From NCBI GenBank assembly GCA_963969595.1, contig OZ018409.1, forward strand, positions 45,645,282-45,709,281: a DNA stretch of 64,000 nucleotides, written 5' to 3'. Below the pieces are notes generated by a model that was given only the letters and a program-made list of their open reading frames with translations, ran no database searches and was not told where the DNA came from. Positions 12,400-24,339 of the stretch are shown one piece after another. Position numbers and translations under genes: made by a program. This DNA comes from Neckera pumila (lineage: Eukaryota > Streptophyta > Bryopsida > Hypnales > Neckeraceae). The first letter of the stretch is position 1; each line of letters opens with the position of its first letter.

Positions 12400-14464
12400 T
12401 TTTTGCTTTTGACAATTTGTTGTGAATAGTGTAAATAGAGACAAATTGACAAAGAGTTCACACAAGGGAGTAGTAATATAGACAAATTGTCAGATTAGAA
12501 AGGATTTGTAAAAAAAACATAAAGATTTAGGATGACAAAAGGCAAGTTGAATCTATACTTCGGGTTTGAATAGTTGTCTTTTGTTTTGCATATAGCCAGG
12601 CAATTTGTCATTTTCTCTCTCTCACTTTTTTGGTTATCAAATAGTTTTGTCAAGTTGTTTCGTTTCCATGTACTTTGAATTCCTTCAATAATTTAATATT
12701 TCTTATAAGCAATTTGTCTTATAAGCTCTAAATTTAGATCCAGTGATTGGATTAAATTGAGCATTTTATAATTTGCAATCAAGATCCAGTGATTGGATCC
12801 TCTGAATTGTGAAATAATTTAACAAATTGTCTTGAGAATCCAGTGATTGGATCTCTTTATTCATTTGTGCTTAACTGTATTCTTGGTATTTGTGTGTTGG
12901 TTGTGGAAATTATAAAATTATTAACTTGTTTGTCTTGATCCAGTGAGTGGATCGTAGTACTTGGCAAATTGTCAAAATTCATTACGATTCAGTGATCAGA
13001 AGGAACTATTGTGAGAGCATTCGATGTGTAAATTCTTGTGTAAAATTGTGCGCAGACTTATTGTGATGAATTCGTGTTTGTTGGAATGATCTGAGTAACA
13101 AATTTTCTGTGAAATAATGTGTGTGATTTAGACTGCTGGAATTGTGGAACATGAATGATGGATTGAGTTATTGAAACTATGTTGTGTAAATTGTGTGATT
13201 GTGATTACATGTTTAGACCAATTGACTGGATCAGTTTTGCGCCATGAGTGTGTGAGATGCATGGTCTTCATGTTACGGTGAGGAAATAGAGAGTAATTTA
13301 CAATGATCGGAAGTCAATTTGTCTGTGAGCTTCTTGTAAATCGATTGAAGGAGACGAATTGACCAGTTAGTTTGTCAGTGCTAGAGCTTCGGCGACTACG
13401 AGCAAGTCGAGACAATTTGCCGTTGCCGAGGAAGGGATGTAGTGTGGAAGATCAACTGACTTCCAGATAAGTTTTTGAATTATTCTAATTCGTAACTTTG
13501 TCCAATTGTCTTGTTAAATTAATTTATGTCTCTGTAAAGTTCAAGTTGCTTCTATTTTATGAGTTAAATAGTTTTGAGATGAGTATAAGAGATTCAGTAT
13601 AGGACTGGAGTTAGACAAATTGTCAAAATAATAAAGGTAAATCACAAAAGAGAGAATGAGACCCAGTTACTAATATCTGGAAGAAATTCATGACAAGTTG
13701 TCTAGAATTCTAACAATGAATCTAATCAGTGAGTTATGTTGTATATTTTAATTTGGCGTGTGTTAAAGTTGGAGATTAAAGAATTGGATACTGAATGAGC
13801 GGATCCAGGTATGACAATTTGACATATTTTTGGGTGTTTGATGTATGAGATTAAATTGCCTTAACTTCACGTCTGTATGATTGAGTTATATAGTGTGTTG
13901 AATTAAACAAATTGTTTGGATCTCTAGGTATTAGATTGGATCTTGAATCGAGGATCTAATTAACAATTTGTCCTCGGTTTGGTGATATCATTGAAGCAAT
14001 TCATTCACAGTGATTATGTATCACATGACAAATTGCTATAGTAGTCAAATTGGACAGTAGGTAAGGTATAGACAAATTGTTGTTGCAACCTGAGTATATT
14101 GAAAGCTGATTTGTTGACTGAGTTTAGAAGGAACATATGATATTAAGTAAATACAATTAATTAGGTACTATGTAGGGTATAATGGAAGACAAATTGTCCT
14201 GAATGAGATTTAAGTTGAATTGTTAAGTAAGATAAATCTGGAAATGCTGTGATTGTTTGAAGTTTGTATTAGATAAATTGCCTTGTTGTGGTTGTTGTTG
14301 TAAATTGTAATGCATTACACACTCATTCCCCCTGCATTAGTATAGGGACATATTGTTGTAGAAGATCGGGACTGTTTTGATACTTATATAAAATTAGTAA
14401 TTTGGCTAGCTAAGTAGTGACGGGACAAATTGTTTTGGTAAAAAAACTTCATGGTAATTAATGA

Positions 14465-14552
<88 letters not shown>

Positions 14553-14650
14553 TTGCATTTAAAACTCTAGATCATGCACAACAAATTGTTCTTATAAACC
14601 TGACAAATTGTCTTGAAATATCCCTAGAATACTAGGCAGGACCGAGACAG
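12400..14650. other. Block densely sprinkled with a GACAAATTGTC-like near-palindrome
   Basis: The 11-mer GACAAATTGTC, or close variants on either strand, recurs more than twenty times at irregular spacing. Examples are at 12411, 12440, 12481, 12599, 12821, 12963, 13313, 13412, 13614, 13692, 13813, 13963, 14027, 14071, 14188 and 14602. A second motif, GATCCAGTGATTGGATC, occurs near 12737, 12783, 12838 and 12937. No open frame explains either. It could be the subterminal repeats of a DNA transposon or the leader/LTR of a degraded retroelement. I do not recognise the element. Confidence 0.5.
14465..14549. repeat. (AT)n(AG)n compound microsatellite
   Basis: About eleven AT units pass directly into about thirty AG units. 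Confidence 0.95.
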
Positions 14651-14884
14651 CACTCATGTGCCCATAGCATTATTTAACGGACAGACCACCAAATTCACCC
14701 TTGGGATATAAGAGTGTTTTTAATTTGTTTTCAAAGTAAAATTGTTGAGTAAATCCCATATCAATTTGACTTACAAGTGACTTCTAATTGCAAAACATTA
14801 GACTATTTGACCATTCCCTATAAATTTTGGAATCCCTATACTTAGTCCTGAGTTTTGGGAAATAGACAAAATTCAGACTACAGA

Positions 14885-14955
14885 TGTTCTCCTTGCTTTG
14901 GGGATGAGTATTTTGAAGCACTTTTGGGCTTGTAAGCACGTTGATCCTTTAGGAA
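14885..14955 (+). mobile_element. Right-terminal fragment of a TTAA family K-like element
   Basis: The end GATCCTTTAGGAA abuts TTAA at 14956-14959. The preceding TTTTGAAGCACTTTTGGGC resembles the right end of family K copies (TTTTGGAGCGTTTTTGGTG at 54187). The left end is not recognisable. The TTAA is shared with the next element, an end-to-end arrangement. Confidence 0.35.
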
Positions 14956-14959
14956 TTAA

Positions 14960-15895
14960 CCTTGTAAGTCCAAAGCGTTTTTTTATTTTGTGTCAAAAAT
15001 TGCTCAAAATTGCCATTTTTAGGACAAAGAGCCAAAAAAGTTTAAATAATATTTTTTGTATATCTAACCAAAGGATCTTATTGAAGACTAATATAAGAAT
15101 GTGTAGAAAATTTTCAAACACTTCGACCGCTTAAATTGCAAGATAAATGCGTTCAAAGTGAAGAAATCATGGTTATTGAAACTGTAAAAAACTAGCTTAT
15201 GAGACTTTGAATCTTCTTTTAACTAAAAAATTTTGTACTATAGATTTTGAATTAAATTTTTTTTTATCAAAGATAATTGGATTTAGAATATTGGATTTTT
15301 TTTTTTAAATAATGTGATTTTCATTCTTTAAATTATTACTAAGTAGAAGAAAATATGTGATAGAAAAAAACACTAAATTGTTAATAGCTCTAAGATGGAA
15401 TTAAAAAGCCATAAATTTCAATGGTGAAATAGTTCTAACAATCAAAGTTCACCCTGTTTTACTTTTTTTATTTTGAAAAAATGTGAAAATTGATCACAAA
15501 AACAAATCTTACATGTCATTTTTTTCAAAAAGATGCTCTATTTTTTGGCAGAAGGAGATGCCCTTGAACTTTCCCATCACAAATCTAAATAAAATCAATA
15601 AAAGCTTTCTATATTGAAAAGAATACAATATTTGAGAAACAAATTTTTAAAATTTTTATTTCAACATTTTGTAGATTTGTTTTTCTGCCTACTCTACTTA
15701 ATTCCAGATTTACTGTGATCTGGTTTTGCTCCCATGCATCAATTGAAATAATAATTTCATATTCTAGAAAATTAATAAATTTTTCTATCTTATGAGAAAG
15801 TTTCAAAAAGTTTCACCAAAAACTAAGTTCATACGAACCTGCCCAAAATCCATTTTGTCCCTTGAGTGGACAATTATGGCTACGGACTTCAAGGA
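14960..15895 (-). mobile_element. TTAA family A element, copy 3 (936 bp), inverted
   Basis: TTAA at 14956-14959 and 15896-15899 flank it. The interior is a reversed family A sequence: at the left the AACCAAAGGATCTTA block, and at the right the degraded TTGTCCCTTGAGTGGACAA palindrome. The termini have decayed to CCTTGTAAGTCC and GGACTTCAAGGA, so this is an older copy. Confidence 0.7.
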
Positions 15896-15899
15896 TTAA

Positions 15900-17213
15900 A
15901 ATAAAAGATCAAAATGAGTTTTTTAATTTTTATTTAGACAAATCATTGAACTGAAATGTTCATAGGTGTACACTGTTAATAGTAGATTTTATTATTTATT
16001 AGACAAAAAGTAGTTTCAAATCAATAAAAGAATCCCGGTTATCCCCTAAACGTCTCAATCATTTTCTGGATTTGCACATTTGGGATTATATCTTTGTACA
16101 AAAACATCATTTATCAGAATTTCATGAATTTGGTCATTAAGGAGGGTTGTCTTTTCTAGATCCAAGTATTACATTGGATAAATGAAAACCAAGTTGGATG
16201 AAACAATGCCTCAAAGCCCTCTATTCATCGTCCAAAATATGGACGACAGAACACTTTAGGGTTATATTGGTCTTAAATATCAAATTCTTAAATATTGAAT
16301 TATGGACTTCATAATTTGAGGATTCAATTATAATAAGGCTAGATTCTTATCTATAGAAAATGTCACCAATATGTTCTGTTCCAAGATATCATTAACAATA
16401 ATGCATCACAATCTATGTTTTGAATGAAAGAAATGCACTCAATTTTTACAATAAAAATATTGAAAAAAATTGTGGTGAAATTGCAAGGAAATTTTCCTAC
16501 ATTGGGTACTATTTCTTTTTTGTAAATCTAGTAATTAACTCCAACTCGTTTTGTCAACTTAATTTGGAAATCAGAATTAAAACTTGCCTTGTAAGTAATG
16601 ATTACTAAATTATGAATAGTTTAAAAATATATATATAGTCAAAATTTTGATTCCATTGATTACAATGACTTTTAGTAATATTGGCCATGATGCCATAAAT
16701 TTATTGATTAATTTAAAAATAAATTGTACAATATAATTAAAAATACTTTTTTGTCCTATGAATTCTCGAATAAAGATTATTAGATGCGTATTTGAAATTA
16801 ATAGGTGATTGTTCACTTCCCAAAAAATTATTTCTTTTTAGATTGATGGAAATCAAGGATTTATTGTTCTAAACTCTACACCAAAGTGAACAAGATACTA
16901 AAAATGGTTATCTTTTGTTAAATTGCTTCTATGCTTATATTTGAAATGAATAAAACAACTTTATCCTTTTAAAAAATAAACAGATGACTAAAATGAGAAA
17001 CCTTCATTTGCAAAGGAAAATACAAATATAAATCATTATTGGTGCAAATAATCGAGAAGTGAAAGAAAATGCTAAAGTTAGTATTCACTATTATAGTTCT
17101 TCAAAGTTCATATTCACAATGACAAACAAATCAAGTCCTTGGGTGATGTTTTGTCTATCCCATTTTTTTTTGTCATTCAAAGAAATTTTTGAATGTTAGA
17201 TATCACCTTTTAT
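15900..17213. other. AT-rich intergenic DNA, nothing identified
   Basis: Only chance open frames shorter than 70 codons are present. No repeat, RNA gene or structured element was recognised. Confidence 0.45.
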
Positions 17214-17217
17214 TTAA

Positions 17218-18123
17218 CCCCTAAATGTCCATTGTCCCTTCGGGGGACAAATGGAATTTTGAGCAGGTACCTACGGGCTAAATTTTTGTCATGATTTAAA
17301 ATTTTTTTTTTTAAAGATAGAAAAACTGCTAAGCTTTTGTTCCAAGGCTTTTCAATCGTTGCCCAGGAACAAAAGTTATGCCCAAATAATAAAAGCTCAA
17401 AATAGGGGAGAGGGGGCAATAAAAAATATTTTGCAAAAAAATTTCTTAAATTTTTTTTTCTTGTAGATTATATGTTTGTCTATCTTGAAAGCTTTGATTC
17501 ATTTCATTTGGGTTTTTAATGAGAAAGTTATAGACAATCTTGTTTATGGAGCAATTAGAGCATCTTTTTGAAAAAATAATTTGTAGGATTCATTTTGGAA
17601 TGCAACTTTTGCAATTTAAAAAAAAAAAAGTTCGACAAGATTTATTTTTTTTGCTAGAATAATCTCACCATTGGGATTAGTGTTTTTTAATTCCATATAA
17701 AAGATATTAATATTTTAGATTTTCCTTCTATCTCATACCTATTTCTACTTAACAATCTTCTTAAGAATGAAAATTAAATTTTTTAAACTTTTTTTCCCCT
17801 AGACTCTCAATTCAATTCTCCACTATAAAGATTTAAAACTCAAAACTCTGTAGTGCAAAAAATTTAGGTTAAAATGTTCAAAGTCATAAAATCTAGTTTC
17901 GCATTTGCTAAAAAATTGGTCTTTTTCACTTTAAACGCAAATATATTGCAATTTGTGAAGCCAAAAATTCTGAAATTTTTCCATAGATTCTTATACTAGT
18001 TAGGTGTAAGATCCTACGATTAAATGTGCAAGAAAAAAAAATTTCAAATTTTTATAATCTTTGCTATAAAAATGGCAGTATTGGGTGTTTTTTGGCAGAA
18101 AAAAGGCCTTAGGCCTTTAGGGA
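17218..18123 (+). mobile_element. TTAA family A element, copy 4 (906 bp)
   Basis: It is flanked by TTAA at 17214-17217 and 18124-18127. The termini are CCCCTAAATGTCC and GGCCTTTAGGGA. The left subterminal palindrome TTGTCCCTTCGGGGGACAA is well preserved. No coding capacity. Confidence 0.8.
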
Positions 18124-18417
18124 TTAATTACCAATTTGATAACATTGCAATAAACAATATATTTGTACAAACATAAAAGAAATTATCTATAAATTTTGTA
18201 TAAAAGATTTGAGTGTTAAAGGATTAAGTTGGATTGGTGGAGGCATTGTTTCTAAAACTTGACCAATATATGCTATCATTTGTTAAGGGATTGACAAGTC
18301 TCTCCAATGGCACAAGATTTCTCCATTTATCTTTCTTTCCATTCCATGACTCTAGTCTCTCTCCCCTCTTCTCATGTGTGTCCCTCCTCTACCTCCTCTT
18401 CCTTTAACCCTTAAACG

Positions 18418-19261
18418 CCTTGGTCCATTGTGAAATGGTCAAACTTCCTCTCTGAGCTGAATTTAGCATTTCAAATTGTGTTAAAAAAAAATCTTATATT
18501 TTTATCACTTGAGATTCTAAATTGTATATCATTGTGGAAAATTTCAATTTGTTTTGTGAAAAATTATAATTGTTATCATTTTGGTTGCAAAAATTGACCT
18601 TAAACAAGTAAAAATAACAAAAACAATCCAAATGATTTGAAATTTTTTAAAGAATTACAAGTAGCAATAGATATTATTGTGAAAAAATTTCAATTGGTTA
18701 TTTTTTTTTTTACACCCAAAACAACCACAACAAAGACCTTGAAGTCAAATTCGACTATCAAACCAAATTTATCCTTTTATTTAATAGATGTATAAAATTT
18801 TGATTTTTTTTACTAGTGGAAAAATGCATTTTCTATTTATGTTGTTTTTTCCAGTAATTTTGATGAAAAAATCAAATTATCGTGATTTTTTAAAGCTAAA
18901 GGTGGAAAACAAATTATATAAATTATAATATATATTAGAATAATCTGTAAGTTTAACCATAAATGAAATTTGGAATGAGAAACATAATTCTATAATTCTA
19001 ATATAAAATAATTCTTTTTAAAGAAATTATGAATGAAAAACACACCATATTGTGTTATTTGGATTTTAAGACATGGAGCTTTCAATTGCAATAACTTTTT
19101 CAATTTTTGACATTTTTCCAAATTTTGAAATGGAGGAGAAACAAAACTTGTCAAGCTCCATTTTCTTAGTTTAAATTAAATTCTAGAATTATTTGTTTTG
19201 AAAGTTACAATCAAGGTTGACCAAGGGGCATCCACTTTTTGGATGCGAGGACCTTTAAGGA
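18418..19261 (+). mobile_element. TTAA family G element (844 bp)
   Basis: TTAA at 18414-18417 and 19262-19265. The ends CCCTTAAACGCC and GACCTTTAAGGA form a short inverted repeat of the same general type as family A, but the interior is different. No protein is encoded. Confidence 0.6.
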
Positions 19262-19505
19262 TTAAAGATTTTTGAACCTATAGTTTTTTTTGTCCCCTAG
19301 GTTTTATCACAACTCTCTTCTGGGCCAAGGATTCATTCCTTCTATATAAACATGGCAGTAAAAAAATTGGATGAACTCGCATCTCCAAACCTAGGTTTTA
19401 TAAAGTACAAGTGGATCCTTGGACATGACACAAAGTTGATGGGAGTGTACATTTATTGTTCCTAACATGGATCCCGGGCCAAACTATCAATACCTTAAAT
19501 GAGGC

Positions 19506-19680
19506 TGTTTGTTTGTTTGTTTGTTTGTTTGTAGCGTGGACAACTTCCTGACCGTGCGTCCCCCGGCCACGTGCTTGGTACCGTCGGAAAGTTCTCGCCG
19601 AGGAGGGGTGCACCGGCTTGGTTTCGTGGCGTTTGGAGTGGTGGTGCAAAAGTTATTGAATTTCAAAGTATTTATTGATT
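19506..19680 (+). repeat. Repeat family Q, copy 1, headed by (TTTG)n
   Basis: A run of seven TTTG units is followed by a GC-rich segment (near CGTGCGTCCCCCGGCCACG), then GGTACCGTCGGAAAG, GAGGAGGGGTGCA and TTATTGAATTTCAAAGTATT. The same order of blocks recurs at 20144, 20322 and 24340 and, inverted, at 28914. The nature of the repeat is unknown. No intact frame. Confidence 0.65.
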
Positions 19681-19731
19681 AAAAAATTAAAAAATTACTT
19701 TTACTTTGATTTTGGTGGCGTTCTTGGTACT

Positions 19732-19803
19732 GGAAGTGGAACCGGGAGTAGAATTGGGAGTAGAATCAGAAGTAGAACCAGGAGTGGAACCGGGAGTAGA
19801 TGA
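19732..19803. repeat. 12-bp minisatellite, six units
   Basis: Units are variants of GGGAGTAGAATC / GGAAGTGGAACC in uninterrupted tandem. Confidence 0.8.
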
Positions 19804-19921
19804 AAATTGGGCCAACGGCCACACTAGTATGTAATTAGATTAGAATTATTATTTTCGGCTTGTACCAAAATAAAAAGGCAAATTGCTACCAAAAACTTTC
19901 CATACTTTAGGTTTGACTGGC

Positions 19922-20139
19922 TGTTTGTTTGTTTGTTTGTTTGTTTGTTTGTTTGTTTGTTTGTTTGTTTGTTTGTTTGTTTGTTTGTTTGTTTGTTTGT
20001 TTGTTTGTTTGTTTGTTTGTTTGTTTGTTTGTTTGTTTGTTTGTTTGTTTGTTTGTTTGTTTGTTTGTTTGTTTGTTTGTTTGTTTGTTTGTTTGTTTGT
20101 TTGTTTTGTTTTGTTTTGTTTTGTTTGTTTTGTTTTGTT
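19922..20139. repeat. Long (TTTG)n microsatellite grading into (TTTTG)n
   Basis: About 45 perfect TGTT units are followed by several TTTTG units. It produces long artefactual open frames of repeated Cys-Leu-Phe-Val on one strand and Lys-Gln-Thr-Asn on the other. These are not genes. Confidence 0.97.
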
Positions 20140-20143
20140 ACGT

Positions 20144-20480
20144 TGAGATCTCTCGGACCATGCGTCCCCTGGCCGTGTGCTTGGTATCGTTGGAAAGCCC
20201 TTGGCGAGGAGGGGTGCATGGGCTTGGTTTTGTGGCGTTTGGAGCTACAATGCGGAAGTTATTGAATTTTGAAGTATTTACGGATCAAAAAATTAGAAAA
20301 TCATTTTTACTTTGATTCCGGCCGTGTGCTTAGTACCATTGGAAAGCTCTTGGCAAGGAGGGGGGCACAGACTTTGTTTTCTGGCGTTTGGGCATACGGT
20401 GCAAAAGTTATTGAATTTCAAAGTTTTTATTATGACATTAATAATTAGAAAATTATCTTTGCTTTTGTTTTGGTTGTGGC
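20144..20480 (+). repeat. Repeat family Q, copies 2 and 3 in tandem
   Basis: Two partial units follow the microsatellite: 20144-20310 and 20322-20480. Both contain the CCGTGTGCTTGGTAxCG(T)TGGAAAGC, GAGGAGGGG and GCAAAAGTTATTGAATTT blocks of family Q, with the second more diverged. Confidence 0.65.
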
Positions 20481-20593
20481 ATCGGCACAGGGCGACACTT
20501 GTGTTATCTAAATCCTATCCTAGACATCAATATTTGTCTTAGACCATATCCTAGACTATATCTTTGGTAATTTATCATTAGCAATTTACTTAA

Positions 20594-22414
20594 CTCCTAA
20601 AGGACCAAATGGCGTTATTTGGCAACATAGCAATTTTGGGTAGCTCACTATAAACAAAAATTTTATTTTATTTCTTGAAATTTCACACAACATGTGCCCG
20701 AGGGGTAGCTTTAACTCCTAAAGCCCAAGGCCTTTTTTCTGCCCAAAAGCACTCAAAACTACCATTTTTATAGCAAAGAGTAAAAAATTTGAAAAATGTT
20801 TTTTTTTGCACATCTAACCATAGGATCTTACACTAAACTAGTATAAAAATGTGTGGAAAAAATTTCAAATTTTTTGACTGCACAGATTGTAAGATTTCTG
20901 CATTTAAAGTGAAAAAAATAAGTTTCCAACACATTGTGGGACGATTTTATAATTTTGATTACTTTTAACTTGAATTTTTAGCACTATAGAGTTTTGAGCT
21001 TCAAAATTTTATAGTGGAGAATTGAGTTGAGAGTCTTGGGGGAAAAACAAATTCAAAAGAAATTGATTTTCATTCTTAAAAAAATTGTTATGTAGAAGTA
21101 GGTATGAGATAGAAAGAAAATCTAAATTTGGACAGTCATATTAATATGTTTTAGATGGAATTAAAATGCACTAATCCCAATGGTGAGATTGTTCTAACAA
21201 GAAAACTAAACCCTGTGGAACTTTTTTTAATTGAAAAATTGCAAAAATTGCATTTTGAAATGAATCCTACAAGTTATTTTTTCAAGAAGATGCTCTAATT
21301 GCTGAAAAATAAGATTGTCCATAACTTTCTCATAAAAAACCCAAATGAAATGAATCAAAGCTTTTGAGATAAACAAATTATAATCTTTAAAAAAAAAAAT
21401 TTAATTTAAATTTTTGCAAATTTCTCTATTTTGAGCTTATTTGGGCATAACTTTTTTTCCCGAGCACCAATTGAAAAAAACTATATATTCCCTTGAAGCT
21501 TAGCAATTTTCTTCTCTTCAGTTTCTTTTACAGAAAACCACAACAAAAATTCAGCCTGTAGGTACCTGTCCGAAATCCCATTTGTCTCCAAAGAGACAAT
21601 GGGCCCTTAGGGGTTAAGGCCCAATAATTTTCAGAACTTTTGACTATATGGTTAAAAAATTATGTCATTTTCAATGGTCGGTGGGCAACTCAAAAAAATT
21701 CTGAAAAATCACTTTTAAAAAAATTTAAAAAGTGAAATTGGTTATCTAGATTTATATATACATAGAAAGCTTTGAATCATTCCATTTTGATTTATGAGAT
21801 GAAAGTTATAAGGTGTTCGAGTTTGCAGGCAATTATGGATTCCTACTCTAAAATAAACTTTGGAGTCTTTTATTTAACTCTATTTTTAATATTTTTAATA
21901 TTTAAAAATAACAAATAAAATATTAAACGTAGATTGTTTATTAAAACATTACAACCATTGGGATTGGCATTTTTCAGTTCTATAATTAAATTCTTAACAA
22001 TTTAGTGTTCTCTACTTCTTTCTACTTATTATTTTAGCCCTATATGCTGTACAATTTCAAATGATCTGAAATTTTTCAAGTATGTAGCCAACTTGCTTTG
22101 AAGAATGCATCCAAAGAATAACCACCATAAAATTATTTTGAACATTTTTTCATACGGATGTAATCTTCTGAAGTGCAATTGCCCAATTTTTTGCAGGGCC
22201 AAAAAAGGGAGTTTCATCAATTCAGATGCTAGTATCTTACAATCTACATTGTGGAAAATTCTGAATTTTTTTTTAAATTTTGTCAAACCAGCTTACTATA
22301 AGATCCTATGGTTACATGTGTCCAAAAATGTGTTTTTTGTAAAATTTGATACTTGTATTAGAATGACAATTTTGGAGCATTTTTGGTGAAAATTTAGTCT
22401 TTGACCTTTAGGGA
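20594..22414 (+). mobile_element. TTAA family K element, split by a nested family A element
   Basis: TTAA at 20590-20593 and 22415-22418; termini CTCCTAAAGGACC and TTGACCTTTAGGGA. The element proper is about 918 bp and is interrupted at its own internal TTAA by the copy at 20715-21613. The left part matches 62998-63116 and the rest matches 53306-54229. No coding sequence. Confidence 0.8.
20715..21613 (-). mobile_element. TTAA family A element, copy 5 (899 bp), nested in family K
   Basis: TTAA is duplicated at 20711-20714 and 21614-21617. The host sequence reads GGGGTAGCT before and GGCCCAATAATTTT after. The same junction is unoccupied at 63107-63130 (GAGTAGCTTTAAGGTCCAA), showing that insertion duplicated exactly TTAA. 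Termini CTCCTAAAGCCC and GGGCCCTTAGGGG. Inverted orientation. Confidence 0.88.
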
Positions 22415-22418
22415 TTAA

Positions 22419-22826
22419 TGTAATATATTTTTTTTCATTACTATATTTTGTAAATGTCAATGGCACTATATTGCTATCGTCAACTTATAAGTGTTCAACC
22501 ATCTACTTGAAGGATAATGAAAACTTTGAAAAGTGATCTTCATCCAATTAATATTCATTGATGAAGCTTCAAGATGAATCACAAAATAATCATCAAAAGG
22601 AATAAATAAATCTTTGAATAAATAAATAATATCTATATATTGGAACAGTTCAAATTATTTATAATAATAATTTTTAATATCGTATTATGATTTTCGATTT
22701 TAGTATTATTATTATTTTCTATGACAATACTAAATACAAAAGCCAATCCAACTTAGCTCTAGTTCATCTAGCTCCACCTTGGAATGATAGAGGCGACAAT
22801 TTTTATAAGCTTAGTAGATGCCATTA
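22419..22826. other. AT-rich intergenic DNA, nothing identified
   Basis: No frame, repeat or RNA gene was seen. Confidence 0.4.
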
Positions 22827-23109
22827 GGGGAGATTTGAGGGCATTGGAGGACCATTTTAGTCTTGTTCCCAAATGTGGTCCGATTATGTGAACAGTCGGT
22901 ATGGGCTATCAAAATTAAATTTTTTCAACCTTTTTTTTTTTTTCGTTTTTTGTTCTCTCAAATATCGTTTTAGGCCATTTTTATTCCTTGAAAATGACGT
23001 GGCGTATTCTTGGCCACATCGGCCAGCAATTGTCCTGCGTTCTCGCAGTCTGGGAATACTACGAGAACGCAAGATAACTCGCAGTCTCTGAGAGGTCTCA
23101 TATCTCTTC
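22827..23109. mobile_element. TA-flanked MITE family B, copy 1 (283 bp)
   Basis: TA at 22825-22826 and 23110-23111 bracket inverted termini GGGGAGATTTGAGG and a degraded ATATCTCTTC. The interior includes an inverted-repeat core GCGTTCTCGCAGTCTGGGAA and the AAATGACGTGGC block shared with the copies at 28571, 36049 and 47599. No coding sequence. Confidence 0.65.
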
Positions 23110-23260
23110 TAATGAATGAATCCCTTGCCTTTCCTTCATGTTTGATAATCATATGAAAATTCATAAATTCCAATATATCATAGCCAATAACCATGGTTTT
23201 TTTATTGTCTAATTTTAAAGTGACAGGTCAATTGCACAAAATTGACTTGTCTTTTTTTAA

Positions 23261-24276
23261 TCCCCTTGGCCTTGAATATGCCTTGTTTTTCTTCTCATAA
23301 CTTTTGCATTGTATGTTTGTTTTCAATAAAATTTGAAATGAAAGAATATGTGGTAGTTGTAGACATTGAATAGATTTTTCAATTGTTGAAAATTAGTTTA
23401 TTATTTTTGAATTGCCCTTGATAAGATGTCTACTTTGGCCATTTCAAAGGGAGGGGGGGTAGTGTTGTTTTTCAAACCAAAAATGCAAATTTGAAGGTCA
23501 AAATTGGGATATAAGGACTTTTACTAAAGTTACACAAGCCTATGAAGAGATTTTCTAAAAATAACAAAGTATCCATCTTCCACATGTGCTCAAAGTGCAC
23601 TACCTTTGTTCACGTACTAAGAACACAATTTTTTTCTTGAAGATACAAATGGTTGAGAAGAAACATCTTCAAGTTAGTAAAAATGGATCATTTCTTTTTC
23701 TTTTTTTCTTTTTTACATTAAAAAAATTTAAATTCCAAATTATCTATTTTTGTATTTTCATCACTCTTTTTTTGTTCATAACTTTTAAAGATGAATTTTT
23801 TTAGGCCTATATTTTCACACATATACTATTTACAAATTATTTACATTTTATTTCATTTTCAAAAAATTTATTCCAAAAGTCCAGTACTCACAGTATTAGA
23901 TTGATTTGAGTCAAAAACAGCAAGTGTTTCTTGCAATGACTCTAAGATGTTGCTTTTATAGGCCACTATAACATGCAATAGTAACTTTGGTTTATACTAC
24001 GATGTTATACAATATACATATGTGGTGAAAATTTCAAAATTTTTAAGTATATATTCAACAATTGATAAGAATTTTTTGTATTAAATTTTTTTTGGCAATA
24101 ATTTGAAAATTTCCTTCACAAAATTTGAAAATTTTATGAATTGTAGGAGACATGTGAGTTCATCTTTGAAAAATAAATATACTTTTTCTCATTCATATCT
24201 AATTGCAAAATGGTAGCAAACAAAGTGATGGGCGGTGAGATTTGAAACTATTGGCCATAGGCCTATCCTTTAGGGG
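23261..24276 (+). mobile_element. TTAA family F element (about 1.0 kb)
   Basis: TTAA at 23257-23260 precedes TCCCCTTGGCC. The right end CCTATCCTTTAGGGGG is followed by TAAA, a decayed target. The right part is the reverse complement of the element starting at 54816, which defines the family. No coding capacity; a G-rich run (AGGGAGGGGGGGTAG) lies at about 23449. Confidence 0.45.
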
Positions 24277-24339
24277 GTAAAACATATTCCTATTATAGAC
24301 TTTTATTGGACTATAAACTATTGGTGTCTATAATTGAAA

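Noticed and set aside
14938..14955. CCCTAAA-type motifs considered as interstitial telomere repeats
   Set aside because: The heptamer occurs singly at element ends next to TTAA and never in tandem arrays.
19824..20315. Open frames of 87-131 codons on both strands with repeated Cys-Leu-Phe-Val or Lys-Gln-Thr-Asn
   Set aside because: They are translations of the (TTTG)n microsatellite in several frames and not proteins.
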